A DNA stretch of 64,000 nt from Azospirillum sp. B510. Its GTDB lineage: Bacteria > Pseudomonadota > Alphaproteobacteria > Azospirillales > Azospirillaceae. A model generated the notes under the pieces. The model was not told where the DNA came from. It worked only from the letters and a program-made list of their open reading frames with translations, and did no database searches. The translations under genes were made by a program, and so were the position numbers. Positions 43,005 through 50,692 of the stretch are shown in pieces; position 1 is the first letter of the stretch, and every line of letters begins with the position of its first letter. Location: contig NC_013854.1 of the NCBI RefSeq assembly GCF_000010725.1, positions 1,269,001-1,333,000 of the forward strand, in the 5' to 3' direction.

Positions 43005-43946
43005 GTGTCATGCTTCTATGAAAAATTCGATGTATTGAGATCGTATGTCCTTGAGCTTCTCAAGGGCTTTGTGCTGAACGGCGATGACAAGACGCAGTAC
43101 GGCCAGCTTGGCGATTATGTAGGCGGGGTATGGGGAACGATAATTTCAGTTGCCACATTAATTGTGGTCTGGAGAACCTGGATATCAACGCGCAGAGCAT
43201 CGCATCTTCAAAGCATAATGATGATGCTTACAGAAATGCTTAAGACGCATGATGCAATAGTAGAAAGTGGAGAATTTACATTCTGGGACCGCCGCGGCGC
43301 GCCTTCGCTTTTCCTACGCGAATTTGCGGCAATCTATAGGCAAACCCGAAAGGCTGTGCCTTCAGACGATATTTGGCCGGTGGAGTATCGTATCGATATC
43401 GCTTACACGTTTGCTTTTTACGGGCTTAATACCCAGGCACGTCACTCTTTGGCGCGATATGGAGATCAAAATTTGAAGGTTGTACAGGATTCTGTTTCAA
43501 TCCTACGTCATAAAGCCGCTTCGAAGGGGAAGCGCCTTTTCAATGGGCATCAGGCAGGAATGTCACATTATTTCAGAAATCTGTTTGGAATGTACAATCT
43601 GATCGACAAAGCAAATATACCCCATGATGATAAAATTTATCTTTCCAAGATCATCCGGACAAAACTCTCGAATTACGACCAAGCTATTCTTGCTCTAAAT
43701 GTTATATCTCATTTGGGGCGCGCTTGGGAGACGGATGGATTTATTAGAAAATACAAACCATTTTCCAACATACCTGAGCGATTTTTTGGGTTTGATGAGC
43801 GGTTTAATATTAAAGAGCGATTCCCGATTGTGGCTTTTGAGTGGGAGCAGATGAGTGTTGAGAGAGTTCGCTATAAGCGATTATCTATTATGCGTTGGAC
43901 CTTGCATCTCGAAACGCGACCAAAGAAAAACAATGGCGCACCTTAA
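43005..43946 (+). CDS. putAbiC-type phage abortive infection protein
   Basis: 313 residues from a GTG at 43005. One N-terminal membrane span (WGTIISVATLIVVWRTW near residue 45) is followed by a soluble helical domain. The patterns HYFRNLFGMYNLIDKANIPH and KLSNYDQAILALNVISH fit the putative AbiC family (PF16872), whose members combine an N-terminal span with this motif. Codon use is AT-rich, unlike the genes on both sides, which marks it as recently acquired. The family is linked to phage exclusion by abortive infection; mechanism and trigger are unknown. It lies between the block terminator and IS elements, as cargo. An operon partner is not visible. Confidence 0.65.
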   Translation: MSCFYEKFDVLRSYVLELLKGFVLNGDDKTQYGQLGDYVGGVWGTIISVATLIVVWRTWISTRRASHLQSIMMMLTEMLKTHDAIVESGEFTFWDRRGAPSLFLREFAAIYRQTRKAVPSDDIWPVEYRIDIAYTFAFYGLNTQARHSLARYGDQNLKVVQDSVSILRHKAASKGKRLFNGHQAGMSHYFRNLFGMYNLIDKANIPHDDKIYLSKIIRTKLSNYDQAILALNVISHLGRAWETDGFIRKYKPFSNIPERFFGFDERFNIKERFPIVAFEWEQMSVERVRYKRLSIMRWTLHLETRPKKNNGAP

Positions 43947-44061
43947 TCATAATTTTTCCTCGATGAACATTCCACTTATTATTAAGCCCGCCACCAGTCT
44001 TCGCCTGTAGGCACGATCCACGCCTGTTCACTAAAGCGCTAAGAACTGGTCGAGAAGCTTG

Positions 44062-44996
44062 AGAGTCCGACTCGGAATCGGCAAAGCTGTGTCTATGTTC
44101 GAGCCACCCGTCTTGAGAGCAGTTTGACGCTGGCGATGAAGACCCATGCGACGGCACTCTCGACGGTGGCCTCGAAGTCCTTGGCGAGGCGGCGATTGCG
44201 GTTAAGCCAAGCGATTGTACGCTCAACGACCCACCGCCGAGGCAGCAGTTCAAAGCCTTTGGCGGCGTCGGACCGCTTGACGATCTCCAGAGTCCATGTC
44301 CCGATCTGAGCCAAAGCGGTTTCCAGCTTGGGTCCAGCGTAGCCGCCGTCCGCGAAGACGTGGCGAAGCCAGGGGAAGAGCGTGCGAACGGAGGCGAGGA
44401 GCGCCGGGGCGCCATCACGGTCCTGGATGTCGGCGGCATGAACGATGGCGGCGACCAGCAAGCCATTGGTGTCGGTCAACACATGCCGCTTGCGCCCCTT
44501 GATGCACTTGCCCGCGTCGTAGCCACGGGGGCCACCTGCTTCCGTCGTCTTGACCGACTGGCTGTCGATCACCCCCGCTGTCGGGCTGGCCTCCCGTCCC
44601 ATGCTTTCCCGAACCATCGCCACCAAGGCGTGATTGATCGTCTCCCAGGTCCCATCGTCGCGCCAGCGGTAGAAATAGCGCTGGACCGTCGTCATCGGCG
44701 GGAAATCCTTCGGCAGTTGCCGCCACTGGCACCCGGAGGTCGCCAGAAAGAGGATGCCGTTCACGATCTCGCGCACGTTGACCGTTCGCGGCCGTCCCAA
44801 GCGTCGAGCCGCCGGGAGGAGTGGTTCGAGCACCGCCCACTCCGCGTCCGTCGTGTCGCTTGAATACCTCAATCCTTTTCGCTGATACTGCGCTCGGGTG
44901 ATTTCAGTCCACATTGTCTTGTCATTCGTCATGCTTCGCAACATCGATCGAATCACAAGAGACTGAAATCACTCAATTCTTTTCGGGTCAGGCTCT
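44062..44996 (-). mobile_element. IS5-family insertion sequence
   Basis: About 0.93 kb with short imperfect inverted ends: AGAGTCCGACTCGG at the left and AGAGCCTGACCCGA read inward from the right (11 of 14 match). One reverse-strand transposase fills it. No clear target duplication was found, so the boundaries are approximate to a few bases. Confidence 0.65.
44093..44914 (-). CDS. IS5-family transposase
   Basis: 273 residues from the ATG at 44914 (MWTEITRAQYQRKGLRYSSD); longer starts at 44932 and 44956 are possible. DDE residues: aspartate in GVIDSQSVKTTEAGG, aspartate in FADGGYAGPKLE and glutamate in RRWVVERTIAWLNRNRRL. The IS5-type DUF4096 N-terminus (DAEWAVLEPLLP, GCQWRQLPKDFPP) is present. 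The frame is intact. Confidence 0.9.
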   Translation of the reverse strand: MWTEITRAQYQRKGLRYSSDTTDAEWAVLEPLLPAARRLGRPRTVNVREIVNGILFLATSGCQWRQLPKDFPPMTTVQRYFYRWRDDGTWETINHALVAMVRESMGREASPTAGVIDSQSVKTTEAGGPRGYDAGKCIKGRKRHVLTDTNGLLVAAIVHAADIQDRDGAPALLASVRTLFPWLRHVFADGGYAGPKLETALAQIGTWTLEIVKRSDAAKGFELLPRRWVVERTIAWLNRNRRLAKDFEATVESAVAWVFIASVKLLSRRVART

Positions 44997-45118
44997 AAGT
45001 GCAATCTTGTTGAGTGAGTCAGTTATTTGATCTTATGACGTAAAGGGTGCGATTTTGGTTAACGTCCAACAACCGCTGTGACAACCGACGTTTGAGATCC
45101 GCAGCGAGACCGCCTTAG

Positions 45119-46425
45119 CAGGACGCGGAAAAAGGCTCGTGCATGGCGTCCTTGCCTCTGCGGAGGCTCGAAATTTGGGCCTTTTGCACCCGCTTTGGTC
45201 GAAATCAGCGGGTGCACCCCCGGCCTGGAGCGCCCAAGGCCGCCTTTTGGGCGGACTCCGGGCGTGATTATGCCGCCGCCAGTAGCTTTGGCAGGCGGAT
45301 CAGGTTGTAGGCGGCGGCGGTCAGGGTGAACATCCAGCCGACACGGGCCGTGCCGCGATGGCGGGTCTTGCGTAGCCCGGCCCCTTTGATCCAGCCGAAC
45401 ACCTCCTCGATGCGCTTGCGGATTCGTAGGCTGACTGCATAGCCGGGGTGGCGGGTGGTTCGGCCGTCGATGGCCGAGCGGCGGTTGCGGGTGTTCTGGG
45501 CGACGTGCGGGGCGGCGCCCAACTCGCGCATGTTCGCCACGAAATCCTTGGTGTCGTAGGCCTTGTCGGCGCCCACCGTGATGCGGTGGCGGCCGGGGAT
45601 GGCCTCGACCATGGACACCGCCGCCTCGCGCTCGGCCAAGCCGGTCGCCGCGGTGAGCCGGACATTGACCACCAGGGCGTTCCGGTTCTCCATCAACGCA
45701 TGACCCATGAAGGCCAGCTTCGCCGGCTGCCCGTTGCCCTTGCGGTACAGCCGCGCCTCGGGGTCGCTGGTCGAGGCATGGGTCTCGTTGGACCGCTTCT
45801 CGCCGTGAAAGTCGCGTTCGCCGTTGCGTCCCGGCCCCGGCGGCTCACCGCTGCCATCTTTGGGCCGGAAGCTCTTCACGCTGGCCCAGGCTTCGATCAG
45901 CGTCCCGTCCACCGAGAAGTGCTCGTCCGACAGCAGCGCTTTCACCTTCGGCTGGCCCAGCACGGTGGCCAGGAACTTGGCCGCCACATCCCCGGCCAGC
46001 AGACGCTCCCGGTTCTTGGTGAACACCGTCACGTCCCACACCGGAGCGTCCATCGACAAGCCGACGAACCAGCGGAACAGCAGGTTATAGTCGAGCTGTT
46101 CCATCAGCTGGCGTTCCGAGCGCACCGAGTAGAAGGCCTGGAGCAGCAGCGCCCGCAGCAGCTTTTCCGGCGGGATCGACGGCCGGCCGATCTTGGAGTA
46201 CAGCCCCTCGAACGCCGGTGACATCACCTCCAGCGCTTCGTCCACGATGGCCCGGATCGGCCGCAATGGATGGGTCGCCGGAACCCGTGCCTCGCAGCTC
46301 ACGTAGCTGAAAAGACCCTCGCTGCGTTCGTCCGAGCCCCGCATCATTCCCTCAACGGTCGCCTTTGCCCTCACTGGAGGGAATCACGACACGACAGCCG
46401 TGCACAGCCCTTTTTCCGCGGCCTG
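45119..46425 (-). mobile_element. IS5-family (IS5-group) insertion sequence with TTAG duplication
   Basis: 1307 bp. The inverted repeats match at 24 of 29 positions (CAGG-[A/C]-CGCGGAAAAAGG core at both ends). The 4-bp target TTAG is duplicated exactly at 45115-45118 and 46426-46429, fitting the YTAR preference of the group. One reverse-strand transposase is inside. The clean duplication suggests a fairly recent insertion. Confidence 0.9.
45268..46374 (-). CDS. IS5-group transposase
   Basis: 368 residues; starting at MMRGSDERSEGLFSYV (46347) is equally plausible. Typical N-terminus (VPATHPLRPIRAIVDEAL, FYSVRSERQLMEQLDYNLLF) and DDE residues: aspartate in HFSVDGTLIEAWASVKS, aspartate in VGADKAYDTKDFV and glutamate in RIEEVFGWIKGAGLRKT. 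The frame is intact. It fills most of the element that has the TTAG duplication. Confidence 0.92.
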   Translation of the reverse strand: MRAKATVEGMMRGSDERSEGLFSYVSCEARVPATHPLRPIRAIVDEALEVMSPAFEGLYSKIGRPSIPPEKLLRALLLQAFYSVRSERQLMEQLDYNLLFRWFVGLSMDAPVWDVTVFTKNRERLLAGDVAAKFLATVLGQPKVKALLSDEHFSVDGTLIEAWASVKSFRPKDGSGEPPGPGRNGERDFHGEKRSNETHASTSDPEARLYRKGNGQPAKLAFMGHALMENRNALVVNVRLTAATGLAEREAAVSMVEAIPGRHRITVGADKAYDTKDFVANMRELGAAPHVAQNTRNRRSAIDGRTTRHPGYAVSLRIRKRIEEVFGWIKGAGLRKTRHRGTARVGWMFTLTAAAYNLIRLPKLLAAA

Positions 46426-46429
46426 TTAG

Positions 46430-46752
46430 CGGCTCAGATTGGGACAGAGTGACTGCTCCTGGCGCAAAGCCGACACCCTCACTATCCGGAGAAAAGCCGA
46501 TCCGGAAATCCGGATTGCCGCTGATCGGGCGTCATCACGCTGTTCTTCGGGCAAGATTACTATCCACTCTGCCTTCCCTCGGTGATTGAACAGCGCTGAA
46601 ACCAAGCCTTCTCAAGGCGTTGACCGCGCTCCACCCGGGGGACTCACTCCCATCCGGTCTTTCCCCTCCCTGACCAGTCCTCCCCTCCGCCACCGTGCTC
46701 CACGACGCGCCGCTCTGTCCCAGGGGCGCCCGCAGACCACGGAGACGGACGA
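46430..46752. other. Intergenic stretch after cargo island
   Basis: 323 bp from the IS duplication to the HTH gene. It contains the right copy of the 16-bp inverted repeat (46455-46470). Apart from this, no gene or clear signal was seen; the RepA operon promoter probably lies here. Confidence 0.45.
46455..46470. repeat. 16-bp inverted repeat, right copy
   Basis: GCTCCTGGCGCAAAGC, the exact reverse complement of 42773-42788. It lies 26 bases outside the TTAG duplication of the adjacent IS, so it is not part of that IS. Confidence 0.6.
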
Positions 46753-47004
46753 ATGGACGACAAGACCGCCGGCCTTCCCCCACGCTTCCTGCGCACGCCG
46801 GAGGCCGCCCGCTTCCTCGGCCTGTCCGGCCGGACGATGGAAAAGCACCGGCTTTACGGCACCGGCCCGCGCTACCGCAAGATCGGCGGCCGGGTGGTCT
46901 ATGCCGTCGAGGATCTGAGGAGCTGGGCCGACCAGGGCCTGCGCACCTCAACCTCCGATCCCGGCACCGGCACCGTGCGGCCGGCCCGCCCGGCGAGCCG
47001 CTGA
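46753..47004 (+). CDS. MerR/excisionase-type helix-turn-helix protein
   Basis: 83 residues. The pattern PPRFLRTPEAARFLGLSGRT, then MEKHRLYGTGPRYRKIGGRV and VYAVEDLRSWADQ is the compact HTH-17/AlpA-type winged helix, with its LGLSxRTxxxxRxxGxGPxxxKxGxxVxY signature. In alphaproteobacterial plasmids such a gene commonly lies directly before the RPA-type replication initiator. It probably regulates the replication gene, which starts 9 bp after its stop. Confidence 0.85.
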   Translation: MDDKTAGLPPRFLRTPEAARFLGLSGRTMEKHRLYGTGPRYRKIGGRVVYAVEDLRSWADQGLRTSTSDPGTGTVRPARPASR

Positions 47005-47013
47005 AGCCATCCC

Positions 47014-47889
47014 ATGGACGGGGTCTTCCGCAGCGGCGACCGGCAGATGCAGCTCGACCTGTTCGTGGCGCTGCCCGGCGACATGGCGGTGCGCGACCAG
47101 CAGGACCTGATGGCACATCCGTTCTTCTCGCTCGCCAAGTCGAAGCGCACCGAGCCGATCGACTACGCCGCCGGCGACACCCGTATCCGCGTCGAGGGCA
47201 CCGCCGAGCACGGGATCGCCACCATCTGGGACGCCGACGTGCTGATCTGGGCGGCCAGCCAACTGGTCGAGGCGCGCGACGCCGGCCTGCGCACCGCCCG
47301 CCTGCTCAGCGCCACGCCGCATCAGATCCTCACCTTCACCAGCCGCGGCACCTCGCTGCGCGACTACCAGCGCCTGCGCGCCGCGCTCGACCGGCTGCAG
47401 GCGACCACGGTGGTCACCAACCTGCGCCAGCCCGACCTGCGGCGCCGGCACCGCTTCTCCTGGATCAACGAGTGGAAGGAGCGCACCGACGCCGCCGGCC
47501 GACCGCTGGGGCTGGAGCTGATCCTGCCGGACTGGTTCTACCAGGGCGTCCTCGCCGACGCCTTCGTGCTGACCATCGAACGGGACTACTTCGGCCTGAC
47601 CGGCGGCATCGAGCGCTGGCTGTACCGGCTGGCCCGCAAGCACGCCGGCCGCCAGGCCGAAGGCTGGGCCTTCGACTTCCGCCACCTGCACGCCAAGTCG
47701 GGCAGCCTCGCCCGCTTCGCCAACTTCGCCATCGACCTGCGCACCGTCGCCCGGCGCCAGCGGCTGCCGGGGTACCGGCTGGCCGTCGAGCGCCGGCCGG
47801 ACGGCGGCGAACGGCTGCGCTTCACGCCGCGCGGCCCGACCGAGGCGCCGCTGACCGCCGCCAAAGTTATCCACAGACACGGGGGATAA
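47014..47889 (+). CDS. repA: Plasmid replication initiator, RPA family
   Basis: 291 residues. It matches the RPA (PF10134) pattern: QLDLFVALPGDMAVRDQQDL, MAHPFFSLAKSKRTEPIDYA, then IATIWDADVLIWAASQLVEA and LRDYQRLRAALDRLQATTVV. The winged-helix initiator would bind the iterons that begin 13 bp after its stop and open the origin. The WLYRLARKHAG stretch near residue 210 is also family-typical. This makes the 33-62 kb segment a self-replicating plasmid backbone, now or ancestrally. Confidence 0.85.
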   Translation: MDGVFRSGDRQMQLDLFVALPGDMAVRDQQDLMAHPFFSLAKSKRTEPIDYAAGDTRIRVEGTAEHGIATIWDADVLIWAASQLVEARDAGLRTARLLSATPHQILTFTSRGTSLRDYQRLRAALDRLQATTVVTNLRQPDLRRRHRFSWINEWKERTDAAGRPLGLELILPDWFYQGVLADAFVLTIERDYFGLTGGIERWLYRLARKHAGRQAEGWAFDFRHLHAKSGSLARFANFAIDLRTVARRQRLPGYRLAVERRPDGGERLRFTPRGPTEAPLTAAKVIHRHGG

Positions 47890-47901
47890 ACCGGTGATAC
47901 C

Positions 47902-47965
47902 GCTCGTGCTATCGGGTGTGCAAACGCTCGTGCCATCGGGTGCACGGCACTCGTGCTATCGGGTG
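47902..47965. repeat. Three 17-bp iterons, candidate oriV
   Basis: Copies of [G/A]CTCGTG-C-[T/C]-ATCGGGTG start at 47902, 47926 and 47949 (spacing 24 and 23 bp, about two helical turns), all in the same orientation. They lie immediately after the repA stop. The second differs from the first at one position (C for T). Regular spacing and position fit RepA-binding iterons of the replication origin. Confidence 0.8.
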
Positions 47966-48027
47966 CACGGACACCATCCAAGCCCTTGGTCTACAGGGCC
48001 GATTCGCGCCCTTAACGTATCTAACAG

Positions 48028-48043
48028 AGACTCTAACGAGTCT
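48028..48043. promoter_or_regulatory. Inverted repeat before parA, terminator or operator
   Basis: AGACTC-TAAC-GAGTCT (48028-48043), which extends to a 9-pair stem with one G-T pair, is followed by TTGTTGTTGG. CTAAC-like motifs recur at about 10-bp spacing just upstream (48011, 48021, 48033). It could be the ParA-controlled operator/centromere or a weak terminator. Confidence 0.45.
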
Positions 48044-48108
48044 TTGTTGTTGGGGCAGCGGAATCATGGGGACGGGCGGTATGCCGTCCGATTCCAGGGA
48101 GCGGCGTC

Positions 48109-48747
48109 ATGATCTTGGCGCTGCTCAACCAGAAGGGCGGTGTCGGCAAGACGACGCTCGCCACCCACCTCGCCGCCGAACTGGCGCGTCCCGGCCACCG
48201 GGTGCTGCTGATCGACGCCGATCCTCAGGGCTCCGCGCTCGACTGGTCGGTGCAGCGCGACCGCGAGGGGCTGCCCCGGCTGTTCGCCATGACCGGGCTG
48301 GCGCGCGAGACGCTGCACCGCGAGGTGCCGGAGCTGGCCCGCGGCTATGAGCACGTCGTCATCGACGGGCCGCCGCGCGTCACCGGCCTCGTCCGTTCGG
48401 CGCTGCTGGCCGCCGACCTCGTCCTCATCCCGGTGCAGCCGAGCCCTTACGATGCCTGGGCGTCGGCGGAGCTGCTGCGCCTGCTCGATGACGCCCGCGT
48501 CTGGAAGCCCGGTCTGGAGGCGCGCTTCGTCCTCAACCGCTGCATCGCCCGCACCCTGCTGCTGCGCGACGCCCGCCGAGAACTCGCCGGCACGCTGCCG
48601 CCGGCCCTGGCGACGACGGTGGGGCAGCGCGTCGTCTTCGCCCGCTGCGCCCGCACCGGCCGGCTGGCGGCTGAGGAGGCACCCCGATCGCAGGCTGCCC
48701 GCGAAATGGCGGCGCTCGCCGCCGAAGTGCTGGGGACGGTGCGGTGA
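48109..48747 (+). CDS. parA: ParA-family partition ATPase
   Basis: 212 residues with the deviant Walker A LLNQKGGVGKTTLATHLAAE (residues 6-25, both signature lysines present), LLIDADPQGSALDWS, and YEHVVIDGPPRVTGLVRSAL. It is short, without an N-terminal HTH (type Ib-like), as in partition systems with small RHH partners. The gene for such a partner begins within its last codons (GTGA overlap). It should bind non-specific DNA in an ATP-dependent way and segregate the plasmid. Confidence 0.92.
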   Translation: MILALLNQKGGVGKTTLATHLAAELARPGHRVLLIDADPQGSALDWSVQRDREGLPRLFAMTGLARETLHREVPELARGYEHVVIDGPPRVTGLVRSALLAADLVLIPVQPSPYDAWASAELLRLLDDARVWKPGLEARFVLNRCIARTLLLRDARRELAGTLPPALATTVGQRVVFARCARTGRLAAEEAPRSQAAREMAALAAEVLGTVR

Positions 48748-48983
48748 GCGGCGGGCGGATCGGCTTCGGGGGCCGCCCCGGCACCCCCGACAGCTGGGTG
48801 CGCCGTGGCGACGGGCCGGCCACCCCCAAGGCGGACCTGTACACCGCGCGGCTGACGGTGGACATCACACCCGAGCTGCGCGGGCGGATCAGGATCGCCG
48901 CCTTCCGCCGAGGCGTGACCATCGCCGTGCTGCTGCGCGAGCTGCTGGACGGCGCCTTTCCCGAGGAGGGCAGTTCCTCATGA
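48744..48983 (+). CDS. Ribbon-helix-helix partition partner (ParG-like)
   Basis: 79 residues from a GTG at 48744, overlapping the parA stop. The N-terminus is flexible and Gly-rich; the C-terminus (TARLTVDITPELRGRIRIAA, FRRGVTIAVLLRELLDGAF) fits a ribbon-helix-helix fold. The layout matches type Ib partition systems (ParF/ParG-like), in which the RHH protein binds the centromere and its flexible tail stimulates ParA. Its ATG-overlapping neighbour is the second ParA-like gene. Confidence 0.75.
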   Translation: MSGGRIGFGGRPGTPDSWVRRGDGPATPKADLYTARLTVDITPELRGRIRIAAFRRGVTIAVLLRELLDGAFPEEGSSS

Positions 48984-49633
48984 TCGTGGCGCTTGTTAAC
49001 CAGGCCCGCGGCGCCGGGCGGACGACGCTGGCCGTCCATCTCGCCGGCGAACTGGCTCTCCAGGGCAAGCGGGTGGCGCTGCTCGATACCGACTTGCGCT
49101 CCGGTGCCCTGGAGTGGGCCGAATGCCGGCGGCGCAACGACCTCCCGGCGCTGTTCGAGACCATCGGCATCGCCAGCCCGGACCTGCGCTGTGGCGTCTG
49201 GGGCCTGCACGCCCGCTTCGACCACGTGGTCATCGACACCCCGGCGGCGTCCACTCCGGCCCTGCGTGCGGCGCTGCTGGCGGCAGACACCGTGCTGGTG
49301 CCGACGCATCCCGAACGGGACGCCGTGGGACGCTGCGCCGCCACCATGCAGCTGGTGGTCGAGGCGCTGGCGGTCGAGCCGGCCATGACGGCGTCGGTGG
49401 TCCTGACGCACGCCCCCGCGGGCCTGGCGATCGAGCCGGGCACCGGGATGACCGTCTGCGGCCTGCGTCTGCCCGTGGCCGCCGCGGTGGTGGGTGAGCG
49501 GATGAGCTTTGGCATGAGCCGGGGCACCGGGCTGCTGGTGCAGGAGATCGACTTCGTCGGGCCCGCTGAGGTCGATGTCCGGCGGCTGGTCGATGAGGTG
49601 TTCGGCCGCGGCCGGGCGGGGAAAACGGGTTGA
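48980..49633 (+). CDS. ParA-like ATPase with altered Walker A
   Basis: 217 residues from the ATG at 48980, overlapping the RHH gene by 4 bp. The fold is clearly ParA-like (VHLAGELALQGKRVALLDTD, HVVIDTPAASTPALRAALLA), but the P-loop reads NQARGAGRTT where parA has NQKGGVGKTT. Both the signature lysine and the catalytic lysine are changed (Ala, Arg). ATP hydrolysis is probably lost or strongly reduced. A non-catalytic partner or regulator of ParA is one explanation; a TraL-like transfer accessory role is another. Confidence 0.75.
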   Translation: MIVALVNQARGAGRTTLAVHLAGELALQGKRVALLDTDLRSGALEWAECRRRNDLPALFETIGIASPDLRCGVWGLHARFDHVVIDTPAASTPALRAALLAADTVLVPTHPERDAVGRCAATMQLVVEALAVEPAMTASVVLTHAPAGLAIEPGTGMTVCGLRLPVAAAVVGERMSFGMSRGTGLLVQEIDFVGPAEVDVRRLVDEVFGRGRAGKTG

Positions 49634-49948
49634 ACAGGGCGGGGGCCGGGATCGGGCGTGGTGTGGCGTAGGAACGGCGGCAAAGACAGGCGGCTGGCGG
49701 TCATTGGGAAGAATAGGCGGCGGCTTTTTGGGAAGTAAGAAGGGCCATTCAGCAAGATAAAAGAGCGTCTACGCCGCCGTTTCGTCCCGTTCCAGATCAA
49801 CAGCTTATCTGTATTCCAGAGATGTTTGGAAATGCGGGCGCATTCAACGAGCCAATCCTCTTAACACCTCCGGGAAATTGAGAAAGAGCGGCGCACTGCT
49901 CAACGATGATCATGCCGGACTTGGGTCCGGTGATCTGTGGAGTGGAGC
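49634..49948. other. Relaxase upstream region, candidate oriT
   Basis: 315 bp. It contains two TGGGAAG direct copies (within about 49706-49735) and a perfect 6-bp stem hairpin (CCGGAC / GTCCGG, 49915-49930) directly before the relaxase start. AT content is higher between about 49740 and 49880. It is a reasonable place for an origin of transfer, but no nic consensus was identified. Confidence 0.4.
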
Positions 49949-50692
49949 ATGGGAAAGCGGTTCGGCCTGTTCGGCGGCATTCTCGACGACGACGGCTTCA
50001 AGGCGCGCATGAAGGCGCTGGCCGACCGTGGCCGCCGCCTTGCCCGTGCCTACACCCGCCGGCCGATGCAGAAGGTCCGCGTCAAGGGCGCGCCGCCGCA
50101 GGCCGGCCCCTACGCCCGTCCGGTGATGGTCAAGGTGCTTTACCACGACCGCGCCCGTGGGGCTTACCCGAACACCGTCTCGGCGCTGGCCAACTACCTC
50201 GCCAAGGAGGGGCCGCTGTTCGACCGCGAGCGGCTGGGCATAGACAAGCAGGACATCGTCGACGCGTGGTCGGCCGACCGCCGGGTGTTCCACCTCATCG
50301 TCAGCCCCAACGACGGCCACCGCATCGACGACATGGTCTCCTACGGCCGCGACGTCGTCGCCGCCTGGGAACGCCGGGTCGGCCCGCTGGAGTGGGTGGC
50401 CTCGGTCGAGCGCAAGCCCGACATGGCCCACCCGGAGGGCAACCAGCACCTGCACATCATGGTGCGCGGAGTCCAGCACGACCGCGACCTCCACCTCGAT
50501 CCGGACGTCGTCTCGCGCTGGCTGCGCCATGACGCCGTCGAGGTGACCACCGACCGCCTCGGCTACATGACCGAGCGCGAGCGCCGCGACTTTGAGCGCC
50601 AGCTCGTCGAGATGCAGCGGCTGCGCGAACAGCAGCGTGGCCGCGAGGCCGGGCGCGACGACCTCCACGACCTGGGAGGGCGCGAGCTGTGA
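49949..50692 (+). CDS. Short VirD2/TraI-like relaxase domain protein
   Basis: 247 residues from the ATG at 49949; a GTG at 49937 adds four residues. It resembles the N-terminal DUF3363/VirD2 relaxase region: VMVKVLYHDRARGAYPNTVS, then FHLIVSPNDGHRIDDMVSYG and the metal-binding histidines in EGNQHLHIMVRGVQ. The C-terminal part usual in TraI-type relaxases is absent and the protein is less than half the usual length. The catalytic tyrosine cannot be placed with confidence. It overlaps the next gene (GTGA), so it is the first gene of the transfer operon. Confidence 0.65.
   Translation: MGKRFGLFGGILDDDGFKARMKALADRGRRLARAYTRRPMQKVRVKGAPPQAGPYARPVMVKVLYHDRARGAYPNTVSALANYLAKEGPLFDRERLGIDKQDIVDAWSADRRVFHLIVSPNDGHRIDDMVSYGRDVVAAWERRVGPLEWVASVERKPDMAHPEGNQHLHIMVRGVQHDRDLHLDPDVVSRWLRHDAVEVTTDRLGYMTERERRDFERQLVEMQRLREQQRGREAGRDDLHDLGGREL

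Noticed and set aside
33797..49633. ParB-like 722-residue protein as partition partner of ParA
   Set aside because: It is 12 kb away, far too long, and an RHH protein sits in the parA operon instead.
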